A DNA stretch of 64,000 nucleotides from JANQOH01 sp965200095 (GTDB lineage Bacteria > Pseudomonadota > Alphaproteobacteria > UBA7887). Numbering within the stretch: the stretch's first letter is position 1; each line of letters begins with the position of its first letter. Under the pieces are notes generated by a model. It did no database searches and was not told the origin of the DNA. It was given only the letters and a program-made list of their open reading frames with translations. Both the position numbers and the translations under genes were made by a program. Below are positions 1 to 8,607 of the stretch, one piece after another. The stretch covers positions 2,356,001 to 2,420,000 of the forward strand of contig OZ241350.1 of assembly GCA_965200095.1 (NCBI GenBank). Direction: 5' to 3'.

Positions 1-1088
1 ACCGCCGTCAACATAACGGACTCTCCCAGCCGTCGCGTCGCGACGCGGAAATTCAGCCCGTCGGCGTCGAAGATTTCATGCCCGTCGACCGCGAGCACGA
101 CATCGCCGACGGAAAGGTCGGCGGGGCTTGCCGGGTGCACCCGTTTCACCAGGACTCCCGCGGGGCGTTCGAGACCGAGCCCCCGGGCGAGATCCGCGGT
201 TACCGGCTGAACTTCGAGACCGAGCCACGGCCGGACCATGCGTCCGGATGTCACCATCCCCTCCACGGCGATACGGACCAGATTCGAGGGGATCGCGAAG
301 CCGATCCCGATCGACCCGCCGGAGCGCGAAAGGATGACCGAATTGACGCCGATCAGGCGTCCGTCCAGTGTCACGAGAGCGCCGCCCGAATTGCCGGGAT
401 TGATCGCTGCGTCGGTCTGAATGAAGGCGCCGCCCTTCGGTCCGGTGCGCGCCTGGGCGGATACGATGCCGCTCGTAACCGTCTGACCCACCCCGAACGG
501 GTTGCCGATGGCGAGCACGATGTCGCCGACCGCCACCGAATCGGAGTCGCCGAGCTCTAGGGCGGGAAGCGATTCGCCCCCCGCGTCGATACGCAGGACC
601 GCGAGGTCGGTCGCTTCGTCGCCGCCGACGAGCTCGGCCTCGAATTCGCGCCGGTCGGTCAACGCCACGATGATCTCGTCGCTGTCCTCCACTACGTGAT
701 GGTTAGTAACGATGACCCCGTCCGGGGAGACGATCACGCCGGACCCCAGCGAACGCTCCACGCGATCGCGCGGCACGCCGGGGAACATGTCGCCGAAAAA
801 ACGTTCGAAGAAGGGGTCGGAGAAGAAGGGACGGGCGCTGCGCGCGACGACGCGCCTCGTGTAGATGTTGACCACCGACGGCGAGACTTCCTCGACCAGC
901 GGCGCGTAGGACAGCTGGAGCTCGGCCGCCGAGCGCGGAAGCGCGCGCTCCGCGGCCTGCGCCGGGGCGAAGAAGAGCAGGACCGCGAGGAGGCGCCCGA
1001 TGCGCGCGGCCCACCCGACCCCCGGCGACGGACGCTCCGGGCGGCGAAGGAGGCAGGCCGGATTCGCCGTCAGAGGCTCTGCCGGCAA
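1..1088 (-). CDS. DegP/HtrA-type periplasmic serine protease, partial (C-terminus off the window)
   Basis: Reading the minus strand from about 1088 gives a signal peptide (RLLAVLLFFAPAQA, then AERAL), a chymotrypsin-like protease domain and the start of a PDZ domain. Visible catalytic motifs are TNHHVV with the catalytic His, a D-LAVL strand with the Asp, and GNSGGAL with the nucleophile Ser near plus-strand 375. PDZ sequence (RPWLGLEV, then HPASPAD) follows and the frame runs off the left edge. Such proteases degrade or refold misfolded periplasmic proteins. No in-frame ATG or GTG lies before the signal peptide; a TTG near 1088 is the best upstream start, so the N-terminus is uncertain and overlaps the zinc-ribbon gene by about 19 bp. 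Family assignment is firm; DegP versus DegQ/DegS cannot be decided. Confidence 0.85.
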   Translation of the reverse strand, partial: MPAEPLTANPACLLRRPERPSPGVGWAARIGRLLAVLLFFAPAQAAERALPRSAAELQLSYAPLVEEVSPSVVNIYTRRVVARSARPFFSDPFFERFFGDMFPGVPRDRVERSLGSGVIVSPDGVIVTNHHVVEDSDEIIVALTDRREFEAELVGGDEATDLAVLRIDAGGESLPALELGDSDSVAVGDIVLAIGNPFGVGQTVTSGIVSAQARTGPKGGAFIQTDAAINPGNSGGALVTLDGRLIGVNSVILSRSGGSIGIGFAIPSNLVRIAVEGMVTSGRMVRPWLGLEVQPVTADLARGLGLERPAGVLVKRVHPASPADLSVGDVVLAVDGHEIFDADGLNFRVATRRLGESVMLTA

Positions 1089-1330
1089 TGCGGACAAACG
1101 CGCGCCTGCGGCTTGATGAATTCGGCGCAGTGCGGACAGGCGACGCGCCCCGAAGATCTGGCGCGCTTCTCTTCCGCATCGGCGGTGCGGGCGACGAGCA
1201 GGATGTGCACGAGCGCGACAGGCCATATGAGGAAGCCGTAGAGGAACCAGCCGAATCCGCTACGGCCTTTCGACCGCGCCACCAGAGCGACGACGACGCC
1301 GAGGAGAATCCACAACAAGAAGAGTTCCAT
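1070..1330 (-). CDS. Small membrane protein with C-terminal zinc ribbon
   Basis: An 86-residue protein. The N-terminal half has two hydrophobic stretches (LFLLWILLGVVVALVA at about residues 3-18 and WFLYGFLIWPVALVHILLVA at about 28-47), so two membrane passes are likely. The C-terminal half has two CPHC knuckles about 14 residues apart, a typical zinc-ribbon. Function is unknown. It sits between rplQ and the DegP-like protease and overlaps the latter's probable start. Some alphaproteobacteria have a protease downstream of rplQ; the zinc-ribbon gene in between is an addition. Confidence 0.7.
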   Translation of the reverse strand: MELFLLWILLGVVVALVARSKGRSGFGWFLYGFLIWPVALVHILLVARTADAEEKRARSSGRVACPHCAEFIKPQARVCPHCRQSL

Positions 1331-1362
1331 CGGCTTCCCCCGGCGGCCGGGCCGGAACGGCC

Positions 1363-1785
1363 TCAGCTTTCGACGACGGTTTCGTCGTCCCTGAGCGGGC
1401 CGGAATTCCTGCCCTTGGCCTCCGGGTCGCGGTCGACGAGTTCGATCACCGCCATCGGCGCGGAGTCGCCGTATCGGAAGCCGGCGCGGAGCACGCGCGT
1501 ATAGCCGCCGGCGCGGCTCGCGTAGCGTTCGCTCAGGGTCGTGAACAGTTTGTCGACCAACAGGGCGTCGCCGCCGAGCCGCGCCAGGGCCCGGCGCCGC
1601 CGGTGGAGGCCGCCGCGCTTGCCGAGGGTGATCAACCTCTCGACGACGGGGCGCAGTTCCTTCGCCTTCGGAAGGGTTGTGCGGATCTGCTCATGTTCGA
1701 CGAGCGCCATCGCCATGTTGGAAAACATCGCCTTGCGATGACTCGACGTGCGGTTGAGCTTGCGCCCGCGCATTCGATGCCGCAT
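1363..1785 (-). CDS. rplQ: 50S ribosomal protein L17
   Basis: 140 residues, beginning MRHRMRGRKLNRTSSHR, the signature L17 N-terminus. L17 binds 23S rRNA near the peptide exit tunnel. It is the last ribosomal gene of the alpha operon and follows rpoA after a 37-bp gap. The C-terminus (RDPEAKGRNSG) is typical of alphaproteobacterial L17. Length is normal. Confidence 0.97.
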   Translation of the reverse strand: MRHRMRGRKLNRTSSHRKAMFSNMAMALVEHEQIRTTLPKAKELRPVVERLITLGKRGGLHRRRRALARLGGDALLVDKLFTTLSERYASRAGGYTRVLRAGFRYGDSAPMAVIELVDRDPEAKGRNSGPLRDDETVVES

Positions 1786-1822
1786 CGGTCAGCCCTTTCC
1801 CTCGTTGTCCGCGACCCCGGCT

Positions 1823-2842
1823 TCAGAACCCGTCGTCGAACCGCTTTGCCATGTCCTCGATGTTGTCCGGCGGCCAATCGCCGATCTCCATCCCCAGTTC
1901 GAGATCCAATTGCTTGAGCACTTCCTTGATCTCGTTCAGGGACTTGCGGCCGAAATTGGGGGTTCGCAGCATGTCCGACTCGGTCTTCCGCACCAGGTCG
2001 CCGATATAGACGATGTTGTCGTTCTTGAGGCAGTTGGCCGAGCGCACCGACAATTCGAGTTCGTCCACCTTTTTCAGCAGGTTGGGGTTGAAGTCGGCTT
2101 GCGCGTCGTCGACCGCCTCGGCGCGGCGCTGTTCGGGATCTTCGAAGTTCACGAACAATTGCAACTGGTCGATCAGGATGCGCGCGGCGCGCGCCAGAGC
2201 GTCTTCCGCCGTTGCCGTGCCATCGGTTTCGATGCGCATCGACAATTTGTCCTTGTCGGTGTCCTGACCCACGCGCGTGTCCTCCACCTCGTACGCGACC
2301 TTGCGCACGGGGCTGTAAAGCGCATCGATGGGGATCAGGCCGATGGGAGAGTCGGCCGGGCGGTTCTGGTCGGCGGGCACATAGCCCTTGCCGTTCTCGA
2401 CCGTCATCTCGAAGCGGACATGCGCCCCGTCGTCGAGGGTGCAGATGGGGACCCCGGGCGACATGACCTCAATGTCGTGGCCGGTTTCGATCTGCCCGGC
2501 GGTCACCGTGCAGGGTCCCGTCGCGGAGAGCGAGATACGCTTCGGGCCGTCGCCGTGCATCCGCAAGGCGATCGACTTTACGTTGAGCACGATCTCGGTG
2601 ACGTCCTCCCGCACGCCGTCGATCGAGGAGAATTCGTGCAGCACGTTGTCGATACGCAGCGTCGTGATGGCCGAGCCCCGCAAACTCGACATGAGAATGC
2701 GGCGCAAGGCGTTGCCCAGCGTGATGCCGAAGCCGCGTTCGAGCGGCTCGGCCACGACGGTCGCGCGGCGCCCGTCATCGTCGCGCGCCTCGACCCGGAG
2801 GTCGGTCGGCTTGATCAGTTCCTGCCAGTTCTTTTCCAGCAC
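1823..2842 (-). CDS. rpoA: DNA-directed RNA polymerase subunit alpha
   Basis: 339 residues from a GTG at 2842 (VLEKNWQELIKP), which matches the alphaproteobacterial N-terminus. A longer frame reaches 2977, but those 45 residues are unlike RpoA and would run into the rpsK spacer. The N-terminal assembly domain (GNALRRILMSSL) and the C-terminal domain with the helix-hairpin-helix (NFGRKSLNEIKEVL) that contacts UP elements and activators are both present. The dimer nucleates polymerase assembly. Its operon partners are rpsM, rpsK and rplQ; rpsD (S4), which sits here in Escherichia coli, is absent, as is usual in alphaproteobacteria. Confidence 0.97.
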   Translation of the reverse strand: MLEKNWQELIKPTDLRVEARDDDGRRATVVAEPLERGFGITLGNALRRILMSSLRGSAITTLRIDNVLHEFSSIDGVREDVTEIVLNVKSIALRMHGDGPKRISLSATGPCTVTAGQIETGHDIEVMSPGVPICTLDDGAHVRFEMTVENGKGYVPADQNRPADSPIGLIPIDALYSPVRKVAYEVEDTRVGQDTDKDKLSMRIETDGTATAEDALARAARILIDQLQLFVNFEDPEQRRAEAVDDAQADFNPNLLKKVDELELSVRSANCLKNDNIVYIGDLVRKTESDMLRTPNFGRKSLNEIKEVLKQLDLELGMEIGDWPPDNIEDMAKRFDDGF

Positions 2843-2946
2843 TCTCCGCACCTCGCAAAAGGCGTCCGACAGCGGGCGGCGCGGGGCCGCCGGTCCGGGA
2901 CGCAACACAAGATCCAACGGGCGCGCCCCTGCGGGCGCGCCGGCGG

Positions 2947-3339
2947 TCAGACCCGCCGCCGCTTCGGCGGCCGGCAACCGTTATGCGGAATCGGCGTGAC
3001 GTCCCGGATAGCGGTGATGGTGAAGCCGGTGGCCTGTAGCGCGCGCAGCGCCGACTCGCGCCCCGACCCCGGCCCCTTGACCTCGACCTCCAGCGTTTTC
3101 ATGCCGTGTTCGGCGGCCTTGCGCCCGGCCTCCTCCGCCGCCATCTGCGCGGCGTAGGGGGTCGACTTGCGCGACCCGCGGAACCCCTGAGACCCCGCCG
3201 ACGACCAGGCGATGGCGTTGCCCTGCACGTCGGTAATCGTGATCAGCGTGTTGTTGAACGTGGCGTTCACGTGAGCCACGCCCGATATGATGTTCTTGCG
3301 CTCGCGGCGTCGAACGCGCGCGCCCGTCTCTCTGGCCAT
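2947..3339 (-). CDS. rpsK: 30S ribosomal protein S11
   Basis: 130 residues starting MARETGARVRRRERKN. A longer frame to 3372 adds 11 residues that are not S11-like and was not used. The conserved ending GCRPPKRRRV is complete. S11 lies on the 30S platform near the E-site codon. It is in the alpha operon between rpsM (70 bp upstream) and rpoA (104 bp downstream), one of the larger gaps in this block. Confidence 0.97.
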   Translation of the reverse strand: MARETGARVRRRERKNIISGVAHVNATFNNTLITITDVQGNAIAWSSAGSQGFRGSRKSTPYAAQMAAEEAGRKAAEHGMKTLEVEVKGPGSGRESALRALQATGFTITAIRDVTPIPHNGCRPPKRRRV

Positions 3340-3409
3340 GTTCCAAACCCTTGCGCAACAGCTGGAGGACAACCCCGGCGCCGCAACCCGGCGCCGGGAC
3401 GCCCGGAGC

Positions 3410-3781
3410 TCAGGCTTTCTTCTTGCCGGCGATCGGCCGCGCCTTGCCCTTGCGGGTCCGCGCGTTGGTGTGGGTCCGCTGACCGCGCACCGGGAGCCCG
3501 CGACGATGCCGGAGCCCGCGATAACAGCCGAGGTCCATCAGGCGCTTGATGCTCATCGCGACATCGCGGCGGAGGTCGCCCTCCACCCGGTATTCGCCGT
3601 CAATGATCTCACGCACGCGCGCGAGCTCGCCCTCGGTCATGTCGGCGACCCGACGCTCCTCCGGAATCCTCGCCTTGCCGCATATCTCGCGCGCCTTGGT
3701 CCGGCCGATGCCGAACACATAGGTCAACGCGATCTGCGCCCGCTTGTCGCTCGGTATGTTCACACCGGCTATTCGCGCCAC
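3410..3781 (-). CDS. rpsM: 30S ribosomal protein S13
   Basis: 123 residues beginning MARIAGVNIPSDKR, with the helix-two-turn-helix YVFGIGRTKA and the basic tail RGLPVRGQRTHTNART then RKGKARPIAGKKKA that reaches into the 30S head. S13 forms intersubunit bridges B1a/B1b with 23S rRNA and L5. It lies 145 bp after adk; infA and rpmJ, which sit here in many bacteria, are absent. Confidence 0.97.
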   Translation of the reverse strand: MARIAGVNIPSDKRAQIALTYVFGIGRTKAREICGKARIPEERRVADMTEGELARVREIIDGEYRVEGDLRRDVAMSIKRLMDLGCYRGLRHRRGLPVRGQRTHTNARTRKGKARPIAGKKKA

Positions 3782-3926
3782 GTCCGCACCCCCTGCAAAC
3801 GAAAACGCCGCCCCGCCCCAAACCGCCTTGCGGGACCCGGCGACGCTGTTCCGAGTCGTCTACGATAGTCCCCTCCGGCGCCGAGGTCAAGGTTTGCGAC
3901 GCGGGCCGGAACCGGAATTGCCGTCC

Positions 3927-4586
3927 CTATCCGCCCGTAGCCTCCTCGAGGGCCGCCGCGACCGCCCGGGTCACCGAATCCACGTCGGCCATGCCGTCCA
4001 CCTTCGACAGAACCCCGCGCGCCTCGTAGAGCGGCAGGATCGGCGCCGTGCGTTCGCGATAGGCGGCGAGGCGCTCGCGGACCGCCTCGGGCCGATCGTC
4101 CCTGCGCCGCTCCAGGGCGTCGCCGCCGCAACGGTCGCAAACGCCGGTCTTCGCCGTGGGGCGGAAACTGTCGTGATAGCCGGCGCCGCAATCGCGGCAC
4201 GAGAAACGCCCGGCGATGCGCGCGGTCAACGCTTCGGCCGACACGTCCAGCGCGATCACCCGGTCGAGGACGATGCCCGCCTCGCGAAGGACGCCGTCCA
4301 GCGCTTCCGCCTGGGCGACGGTGCGCGGAAAGCCGTCGAGCACGAACCCCGCGGCGGCGTCCGCCTCGGCAAGGCGGTCGGCGACGATGCCGATGACGAC
4401 ATCGTCGGGGACCAGATCGCCCGCCGCCATGATCGCCCGGGCGCGCTTGCCGACTTCCGTGCCCCGCTCCGCCGCCTCGCGGAGCATGTCTCCGGTGGAG
4501 AGATGCGGGATGGCGAACCGCGCGCACAGGCGCTCGGCCTGGGTCCCCTTGCCCGATCCGGGAGGGCCGAAAAGGATGAGCCTCAT
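3927..4586 (-). CDS. adk: Adenylate kinase (zinc-binding long form)
   Basis: 219 residues. The P-loop GPPGSGKGTQ (about residues 7-16) and LID domain are clear. AMP-binding residues lie in HLSTGDMLR and DGFPRT. The LID carries four cysteines in two CxxC pairs (SCRDCG and CDRCGG), the metal-binding LID type. It catalyses ATP + AMP to 2 ADP in the cytosol. The start overlaps the secY stop by 4 bp (ATGA), which implies coupled translation in the spc operon, the usual alphaproteobacterial position. Confidence 0.96.
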   Translation of the reverse strand: MRLILFGPPGSGKGTQAERLCARFAIPHLSTGDMLREAAERGTEVGKRARAIMAAGDLVPDDVVIGIVADRLAEADAAAGFVLDGFPRTVAQAEALDGVLREAGIVLDRVIALDVSAEALTARIAGRFSCRDCGAGYHDSFRPTAKTGVCDRCGGDALERRRDDRPEAVRERLAAYRERTAPILPLYEARGVLSKVDGMADVDSVTRAVAAALEEATGG

Positions 4587-5929
4587 CGCCGTCGCCCGCG
4601 CAGCCGGGTCTTGCGCAACAGGCCCTCATACTGGTGCGCCAGAAGGTGCGATTGCACCTGGGCGACGAAATCCATCGTGACGTTCACGACGATGAGAAGG
4701 CTCGTGCCGCCGAAATAGAACGGCACGGCGTAACGGGAGATCAACAGCTCGGGCAACACGCAGACCGCCGAAAGATAGATCGCCCCTACCGTCGTAAGAC
4801 GGGTCATTACGTAGTCGATATACTCGGCGGTATTCGCGCCGGGCCGGATACCGAGGATGAAACCTCCGTTCTTGCGCAAATTGTCCGCCGTATCCTCAGG
4901 GTTGAACACCACGGCGGTATAGAAGAAGGCGAAGAACGCGATCATGCCGATGTAAAGGGCGAGATAGGCCGGCTGTCCGCGGCCGAGCCAGGCGTTGATG
5001 TCGGCGAGCAGGCCCGTGCCGTCGCCGCCGGAGAAGCTCAGCGCCGTCACCGGCAGCAGCAACAGGGCGCTGGCGAAGATCGGCGGGATGACGCCGGCGG
5101 TGTTGATCTTGAGCGGGAGATGCGAGCTCTCGCCGCCGAACATGCGGTTCCCGACCTGGCGCTTCGGATACTGGACCAGCAAGCGACGCTGCGCGCGCTC
5201 CACGAACACGATGAACATGATGACGGCCACCGCCATCACGATCAGAAAGACGATGAACAACGCCGACAGCGCGCCGGTCCGCCCCAATTCCAGCGTGCTC
5301 ACGAGAGCGCCCGGCAGTTCCGCGACAATGCCAGCCATGATGATAAGCGAGATGCCGTTGCCGACCCCGCGCGCGGTGATCTGTTCGCCGAGCCACATCA
5401 GGAAGATCGTCCCGCCCGTCAGCGTCACCACCGTCGTAAAGCGGAAGGCGAGACCGGGATCGATCACCGCGCCGACATTGTTCCCGCCGGTCATGCCCTC
5501 GAGCCCGACGGCGATGCCGAGCCCCTGAAGCGCCGCGAGCGCGACGGTGCCGTAGCGGGTGTATTGCGTGATCTTGCGGCGCCCCGACTCGCCCTCCTTC
5601 TTCCACGCCTCCAGCGTCGGCGAAACCGTCGTCATGAGCTGGATCATGATCGAGGCGGAAATGTAGGGCATGATGTTGAGCGCAAAGATCGTCATGCGCC
5701 CCAGCGCCCCGCCGGCGAAGACGTTGAAGATGCCGAGAATGCCGCCCGATTGCTGCTGGACGATGTCCGACAGCACCGTGGGGTCGATGCCCGGGATCGG
5801 GATGTAGGTGCCGAGGCGATAGACGATCAGCGCGCCCAGGGTGAACCAGAGGCGCTTCTTCAGCTCCGTCGCCTTGCCCAGCGCGGCGAAATTGAACTGG
5901 GCGGCGAGTTGTTCGGCGGCGGAAGCCAT
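4583..5929 (-). CDS. secY: Preprotein translocase subunit SecY
   Basis: 448 residues with ten expected hydrophobic helices, starting MASAAEQLAAQFNFAALGKA as in alphaproteobacteria. The plug region (GGILGIFNVFAGGALGRM) and the long cytoplasmic loop with LLVQYPKRQVG for ribosome/SecA docking are visible. SecY is the protein-conducting pore of the inner membrane; its partner SecE is encoded at 32320-32517. It is 8 bp from rplO and overlaps adk by 4 bp. Confidence 0.97.
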   Translation of the reverse strand: MASAAEQLAAQFNFAALGKATELKKRLWFTLGALIVYRLGTYIPIPGIDPTVLSDIVQQQSGGILGIFNVFAGGALGRMTIFALNIMPYISASIMIQLMTTVSPTLEAWKKEGESGRRKITQYTRYGTVALAALQGLGIAVGLEGMTGGNNVGAVIDPGLAFRFTTVVTLTGGTIFLMWLGEQITARGVGNGISLIIMAGIVAELPGALVSTLELGRTGALSALFIVFLIVMAVAVIMFIVFVERAQRRLLVQYPKRQVGNRMFGGESSHLPLKINTAGVIPPIFASALLLLPVTALSFSGGDGTGLLADINAWLGRGQPAYLALYIGMIAFFAFFYTAVVFNPEDTADNLRKNGGFILGIRPGANTAEYIDYVMTRLTTVGAIYLSAVCVLPELLISRYAVPFYFGGTSLLIVVNVTMDFVAQVQSHLLAHQYEGLLRKTRLRGRRR

Positions 5930-5937
5930 CCGCGGCG

Positions 5938-6408
5938 CTACGCCCCGCCGGCGCCGGGCGCGACCACCCGGCCGCCGGCCTTTTCGACCGCCGCGACGGC
6001 GCTTTTCGACGCCCCCGACGCTTCGATGGAGAGCGCCGCGGCGAGCGCACCGCGCCCGAGCAGGCGGATGCCGTCGCGCGGGCGACGGACGACGCCGGCG
6101 GCCGTCAGCGCAGCGGCGGTGACCGGCTTCTGCGGATCGAGCTTGCCGGCGTCCACCGCCTGCTGAAGGCGCCCCACATTCACCGCGACCATGCGCTTGC
6201 GGAATATATTCTTGAAGCCGTGTTTGGGCAGGCGGCGATAGAGCGGCATCTGGCCGCCCTCGAAACCGCCCAGCGACGTCCCGCTCCGCGACTTCTGGCC
6301 CTTGTCGCCGCGGCCCGCAGTGCCGCCCTTGCCGCTGCCGATGCCGCGCCCGCGGCGCGTCCGCGTCCGTTTCGCGCCGGGATTGTCGGCGAGTTGGTTC
6401 AGTTTCAC
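5938..6408 (-). CDS. rplO: 50S ribosomal protein L15
   Basis: 156 residues beginning MKLNQLADNPGAKRTRTRRGRGIGSGKGGTAGRGDKGQKSRSG in family-typical fashion, with a Gly/Arg-rich N-terminal tail that threads into 23S rRNA and a globular C-terminus. Its start overlaps the rpmD stop by 4 bp. Spc operon, upstream of secY. Length is close to the alphaproteobacterial norm. Confidence 0.96.
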   Translation of the reverse strand: MKLNQLADNPGAKRTRTRRGRGIGSGKGGTAGRGDKGQKSRSGTSLGGFEGGQMPLYRRLPKHGFKNIFRKRMVAVNVGRLQQAVDAGKLDPQKPVTAAALTAAGVVRRPRDGIRLLGRGALAAALSIEASGASKSAVAAVEKAGGRVVAPGAGGA

Positions 6409-6611
6409 GGTCGCCCTCCGACCCGGTTGCCGGCCTCGACGCGCACGAGGTGCCGGACCTTCGCGATCATGCCCCGCACCGCCGGCGTGTCCTCGAGCGT
6501 TGCCGAACGGTTCATCTTGCCGAGACCGAGACCGATGAGCGTCCGGCGCTGGTCCTTGCGGCGCCCGATGGGGCTGCCGGTTTGCGTCACCGTCACCACG
6601 TTGCCGGACAT
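6405..6611 (-). CDS. rpmD: 50S ribosomal protein L30
   Basis: 68 residues with the L30 core VTQTGSPIGRRKDQRRTLIGLGL and RGMIAKVRHLVRVE. L30 is a small two-layer alpha/beta protein on the 50S surface. It lies between rpsE (18 bp) and rplO (4-bp overlap). A complete, normal-length copy. Confidence 0.95.
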   Translation of the reverse strand: MSGNVVTVTQTGSPIGRRKDQRRTLIGLGLGKMNRSATLEDTPAVRGMIAKVRHLVRVEAGNRVGGRP

Positions 6612-6629
6612 TTCGTTTCCCGCTCCCGC

Positions 6630-7235
6630 CTATTCCGCCGCTTCGGGCGCGCGAGCCGGCGCGGCCTCCTCGCCGCCCTGTCGCCGCCCGACCAGTTCGC
6701 CGACCTTCTTGCCGCGTTTGGCCGCCACGGCGCGCGGCGACTGAATGCGCTGAAGCGCCGCGAAGGTGGCGCGCACCATGTTATGGGGGTTCGACGTGCC
6801 GATGGATTTGGTCACCACGTCCTGCACGCCGAGGGTTTCGAACACCGCCCGCATGGGGCCGCCGGCGATGACTCCCGTTCCGGCGGGCGCGGCGCGCAGA
6901 ACCACGCGCCCGGCGCCGTAGCGCCCCTGGACATCGTGGTGAAGCGTCCGCCCGTCGCGCAGGGGCACGCGGATCAGCCCCCGCTTCGCCTGCTCCGTGG
7001 CCTTGCGGATGGCCTCGGGCACTTCGCGCGCCTTGCCCGCGCCGAAACCGACGCGCCCGCGGCGGTCGCCGACCACGACGAGCGCAGCGAACCCGAACCT
7101 GCGCCCGCCCTTGACCACCTTGGCGACGCGATTGATGCTGACCAGCTTGTCGAACAGGTCGCTGTCGCCGTCGCCCCTGTGGCGGTCGCGCCTTCCGTCG
7201 CGGCGGCCGCCGCGACGCTTGTCGTCTCTCGCCAT
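6630..7235 (-). CDS. rpsE: 30S ribosomal protein S5
   Basis: 201 residues. The double-stranded-RNA-binding-like N-domain (KLVSINRVAKVVKGGRRFGF) and the C-domain (GVIAGGPMRAVFETLGVQDV, then KSIGTSNPHNMVRATF) are complete. S5 shapes the mRNA entry tunnel and affects decoding accuracy. The first 20 residues are rich in Arg, Gly and Asp. Spc operon, 27 bp downstream of rplR. Confidence 0.97.
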   Translation of the reverse strand: MARDDKRRGGRRDGRRDRHRGDGDSDLFDKLVSINRVAKVVKGGRRFGFAALVVVGDRRGRVGFGAGKAREVPEAIRKATEQAKRGLIRVPLRDGRTLHHDVQGRYGAGRVVLRAAPAGTGVIAGGPMRAVFETLGVQDVVTKSIGTSNPHNMVRATFAALQRIQSPRAVAAKRGKKVGELVGRRQGGEEAAPARAPEAAE

Positions 7236-7262
7236 GTTTCCGACCCCGCCCGATAAAAATAT

Positions 7263-7625
7263 CTAGAAGGACAGCCCGGCTTCGCGCGCGGCTTCCGCCA
7301 GCGCCCGGACCCGGCCGTGATAGAGATACGGGCCGCGGTCGAACACCACCGTCTCGACGCCGGCGCCCCGGGCGCGCTCGGCGACGAGTTTGCCCACCGC
7401 CTTCGCCGCCGCGACATCGGCGCCGGTCTTCAGCGTTTCGCGCAATCCCTTCTCCAGCGTCGACGCGGCCGCCACCGTGCGCCCCTCGTCGTCGCGAATG
7501 ACCTGCGCATACATGTTGCGGCCCGACCGGTGCACCGAGAGCCGGGCGCGGTCGCCGGCGCGCCGCGCGAGATTGCTGCGGTTGCGCCTCTTGCGCCGCG
7601 CCGCCAGCCGTTTCGCCTTGTCCAT
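7263..7625 (-). CDS. rplR: 50S ribosomal protein L18
   Basis: 120 residues from ATG at 7625 (MDKAKRLAARRKRRNR). A longer frame to 7982 is only the shadow of rplF and was rejected. LSVHRSGRNMYAQVI and FDRGPYLYHGRVRALAEAAREAGL are the L18 signatures. L18 binds 5S rRNA. It follows rplF by 11 bp. Confidence 0.97.
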   Translation of the reverse strand: MDKAKRLAARRKRRNRSNLARRAGDRARLSVHRSGRNMYAQVIRDDEGRTVAAASTLEKGLRETLKTGADVAAAKAVGKLVAERARGAGVETVVFDRGPYLYHGRVRALAEAAREAGLSF

Positions 7626-7636
7626 CGGGGCCCCCG

Positions 7637-8176
7637 CTATTCCTTTTTCTTGCCGACTTTCTGCCGCACATATTCGCCCCGGTAGCGAATGCCCTTGCCC
7701 TTGTAGGGCTCGGGCTTGCGCAAGGCGCGTATCTCCGCGGCGATCTGTCCGACGCGCTGCTTGTCGGCGCCGGAGACCGCGATCTCGGTCGGCCGTTCGC
7801 AAGTCACCTCTACGTCGGGCGGAACCGCGAGCTTGATGTCGTGGCTGTAGCCGAGTTGCAGGCTGAGAACGCCGTCGTCCACCGCCGCGCGATAGCCCAC
7901 GCCGCGGATCTCCAGGCGCCGGGTATAGCCTTGCGAGACGCCCATCACCATGTTGTCGACCAGCGACCGGGAAAGCCCCCACATCGACCGGGAGCGACGG
8001 TCCTCGCCGCGCGGTTCGACACGCACCGAACCGTCCTCGCCCCGGCTGACCGACACGGCGTCCGGAAGAGTCTGGCGCAGCTCGCCGCGCCGCCCCCGCA
8101 CCGTGACGGTGCGCCCCGAGACGGCGACCTCGACTCCGTCGGGAACCGACACGGGATGTTTGCCGATGCGCGACAT
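7637..8176 (-). CDS. rplF: 50S ribosomal protein L6
   Basis: 179 residues from ATG at 8176 (MSRIGKHPVSVPDGVEV). The frame opens further, but only this start gives the family N-terminus and avoids rpsH. The rRNA-binding signature PEPYKGKGIRYRGEYVRQK lies near the C-terminus. L6 sits near the sarcin-ricin loop and factor-binding site. It is 19 bp downstream of rpsH. Confidence 0.97.
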   Translation of the reverse strand: MSRIGKHPVSVPDGVEVAVSGRTVTVRGRRGELRQTLPDAVSVSRGEDGSVRVEPRGEDRRSRSMWGLSRSLVDNMVMGVSQGYTRRLEIRGVGYRAAVDDGVLSLQLGYSHDIKLAVPPDVEVTCERPTEIAVSGADKQRVGQIAAEIRALRKPEPYKGKGIRYRGEYVRQKVGKKKE

Positions 8177-8195
8177 GACGACCCCCGAAACCGCC

Positions 8196-8594
8196 CTAGA
8201 ACACCCGGCAGAGCACTTCGCCGCCCACATTGGCGGCGCGCGCCCGCGCGTCCGACATCACGCCGCGCGGCGTGGACAGGATGGAAATCCCCAAACCGTT
8301 GTACACCCGCGGCAAGTCCGAGATCGACGAATAGACGCGCCGCCCCGGTCGCGACACGCGGCCGATCTCCTGAATCGCCGGGTTGCCGTCGTGATATTTC
8401 AGCTCGATCTCGAGCACCGGCCTGGCCGGTATGTCGTCGAACCGGTTGTAGCCGCGAATATAACCCTCGCTCGCCAGCACTTCCAGGACACTGGCGCGCA
8501 GTTTCGAGGCCGGGCAAAGCACCGTCCCCTTGTTCGCGCGCTGGCCGTTGCGGATGCGCGTCAGCATGTCGCCCAGGGGGTCGCTCATCGTCAT
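8196..8594 (-). CDS. rpsH: 30S ribosomal protein S8
   Basis: 132 residues, MTMSDPLGDMLTRIRNGQ, ending with the S8 signature STPRGVMSDARAR and GGEVLCRVF. S8 binds helix 21 of 16S rRNA and, in enterobacteria, represses spc mRNA; whether it does here is not visible in the sequence. A second Met at residue 3 is a possible alternative start. Confidence 0.97.
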   Translation of the reverse strand: MTMSDPLGDMLTRIRNGQRANKGTVLCPASKLRASVLEVLASEGYIRGYNRFDDIPARPVLEIELKYHDGNPAIQEIGRVSRPGRRVYSSISDLPRVYNGLGISILSTPRGVMSDARARAANVGGEVLCRVF

Positions 8595-8607
8595 CGCCGT
8601 GCTCTCC

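Noticed and set aside
2843..2946. N-terminal extension of RpoA to 2977
   Set aside because: The residues are Ala/Pro/Arg-rich and unlike any RpoA; the GTG at 2842 gives the conserved N-terminus.
3610..4629. Long alternative minus-strand frames around adk and rpsM
   Set aside because: They overlap certain genes in other frames and are low-complexity Arg/Gly peptides.
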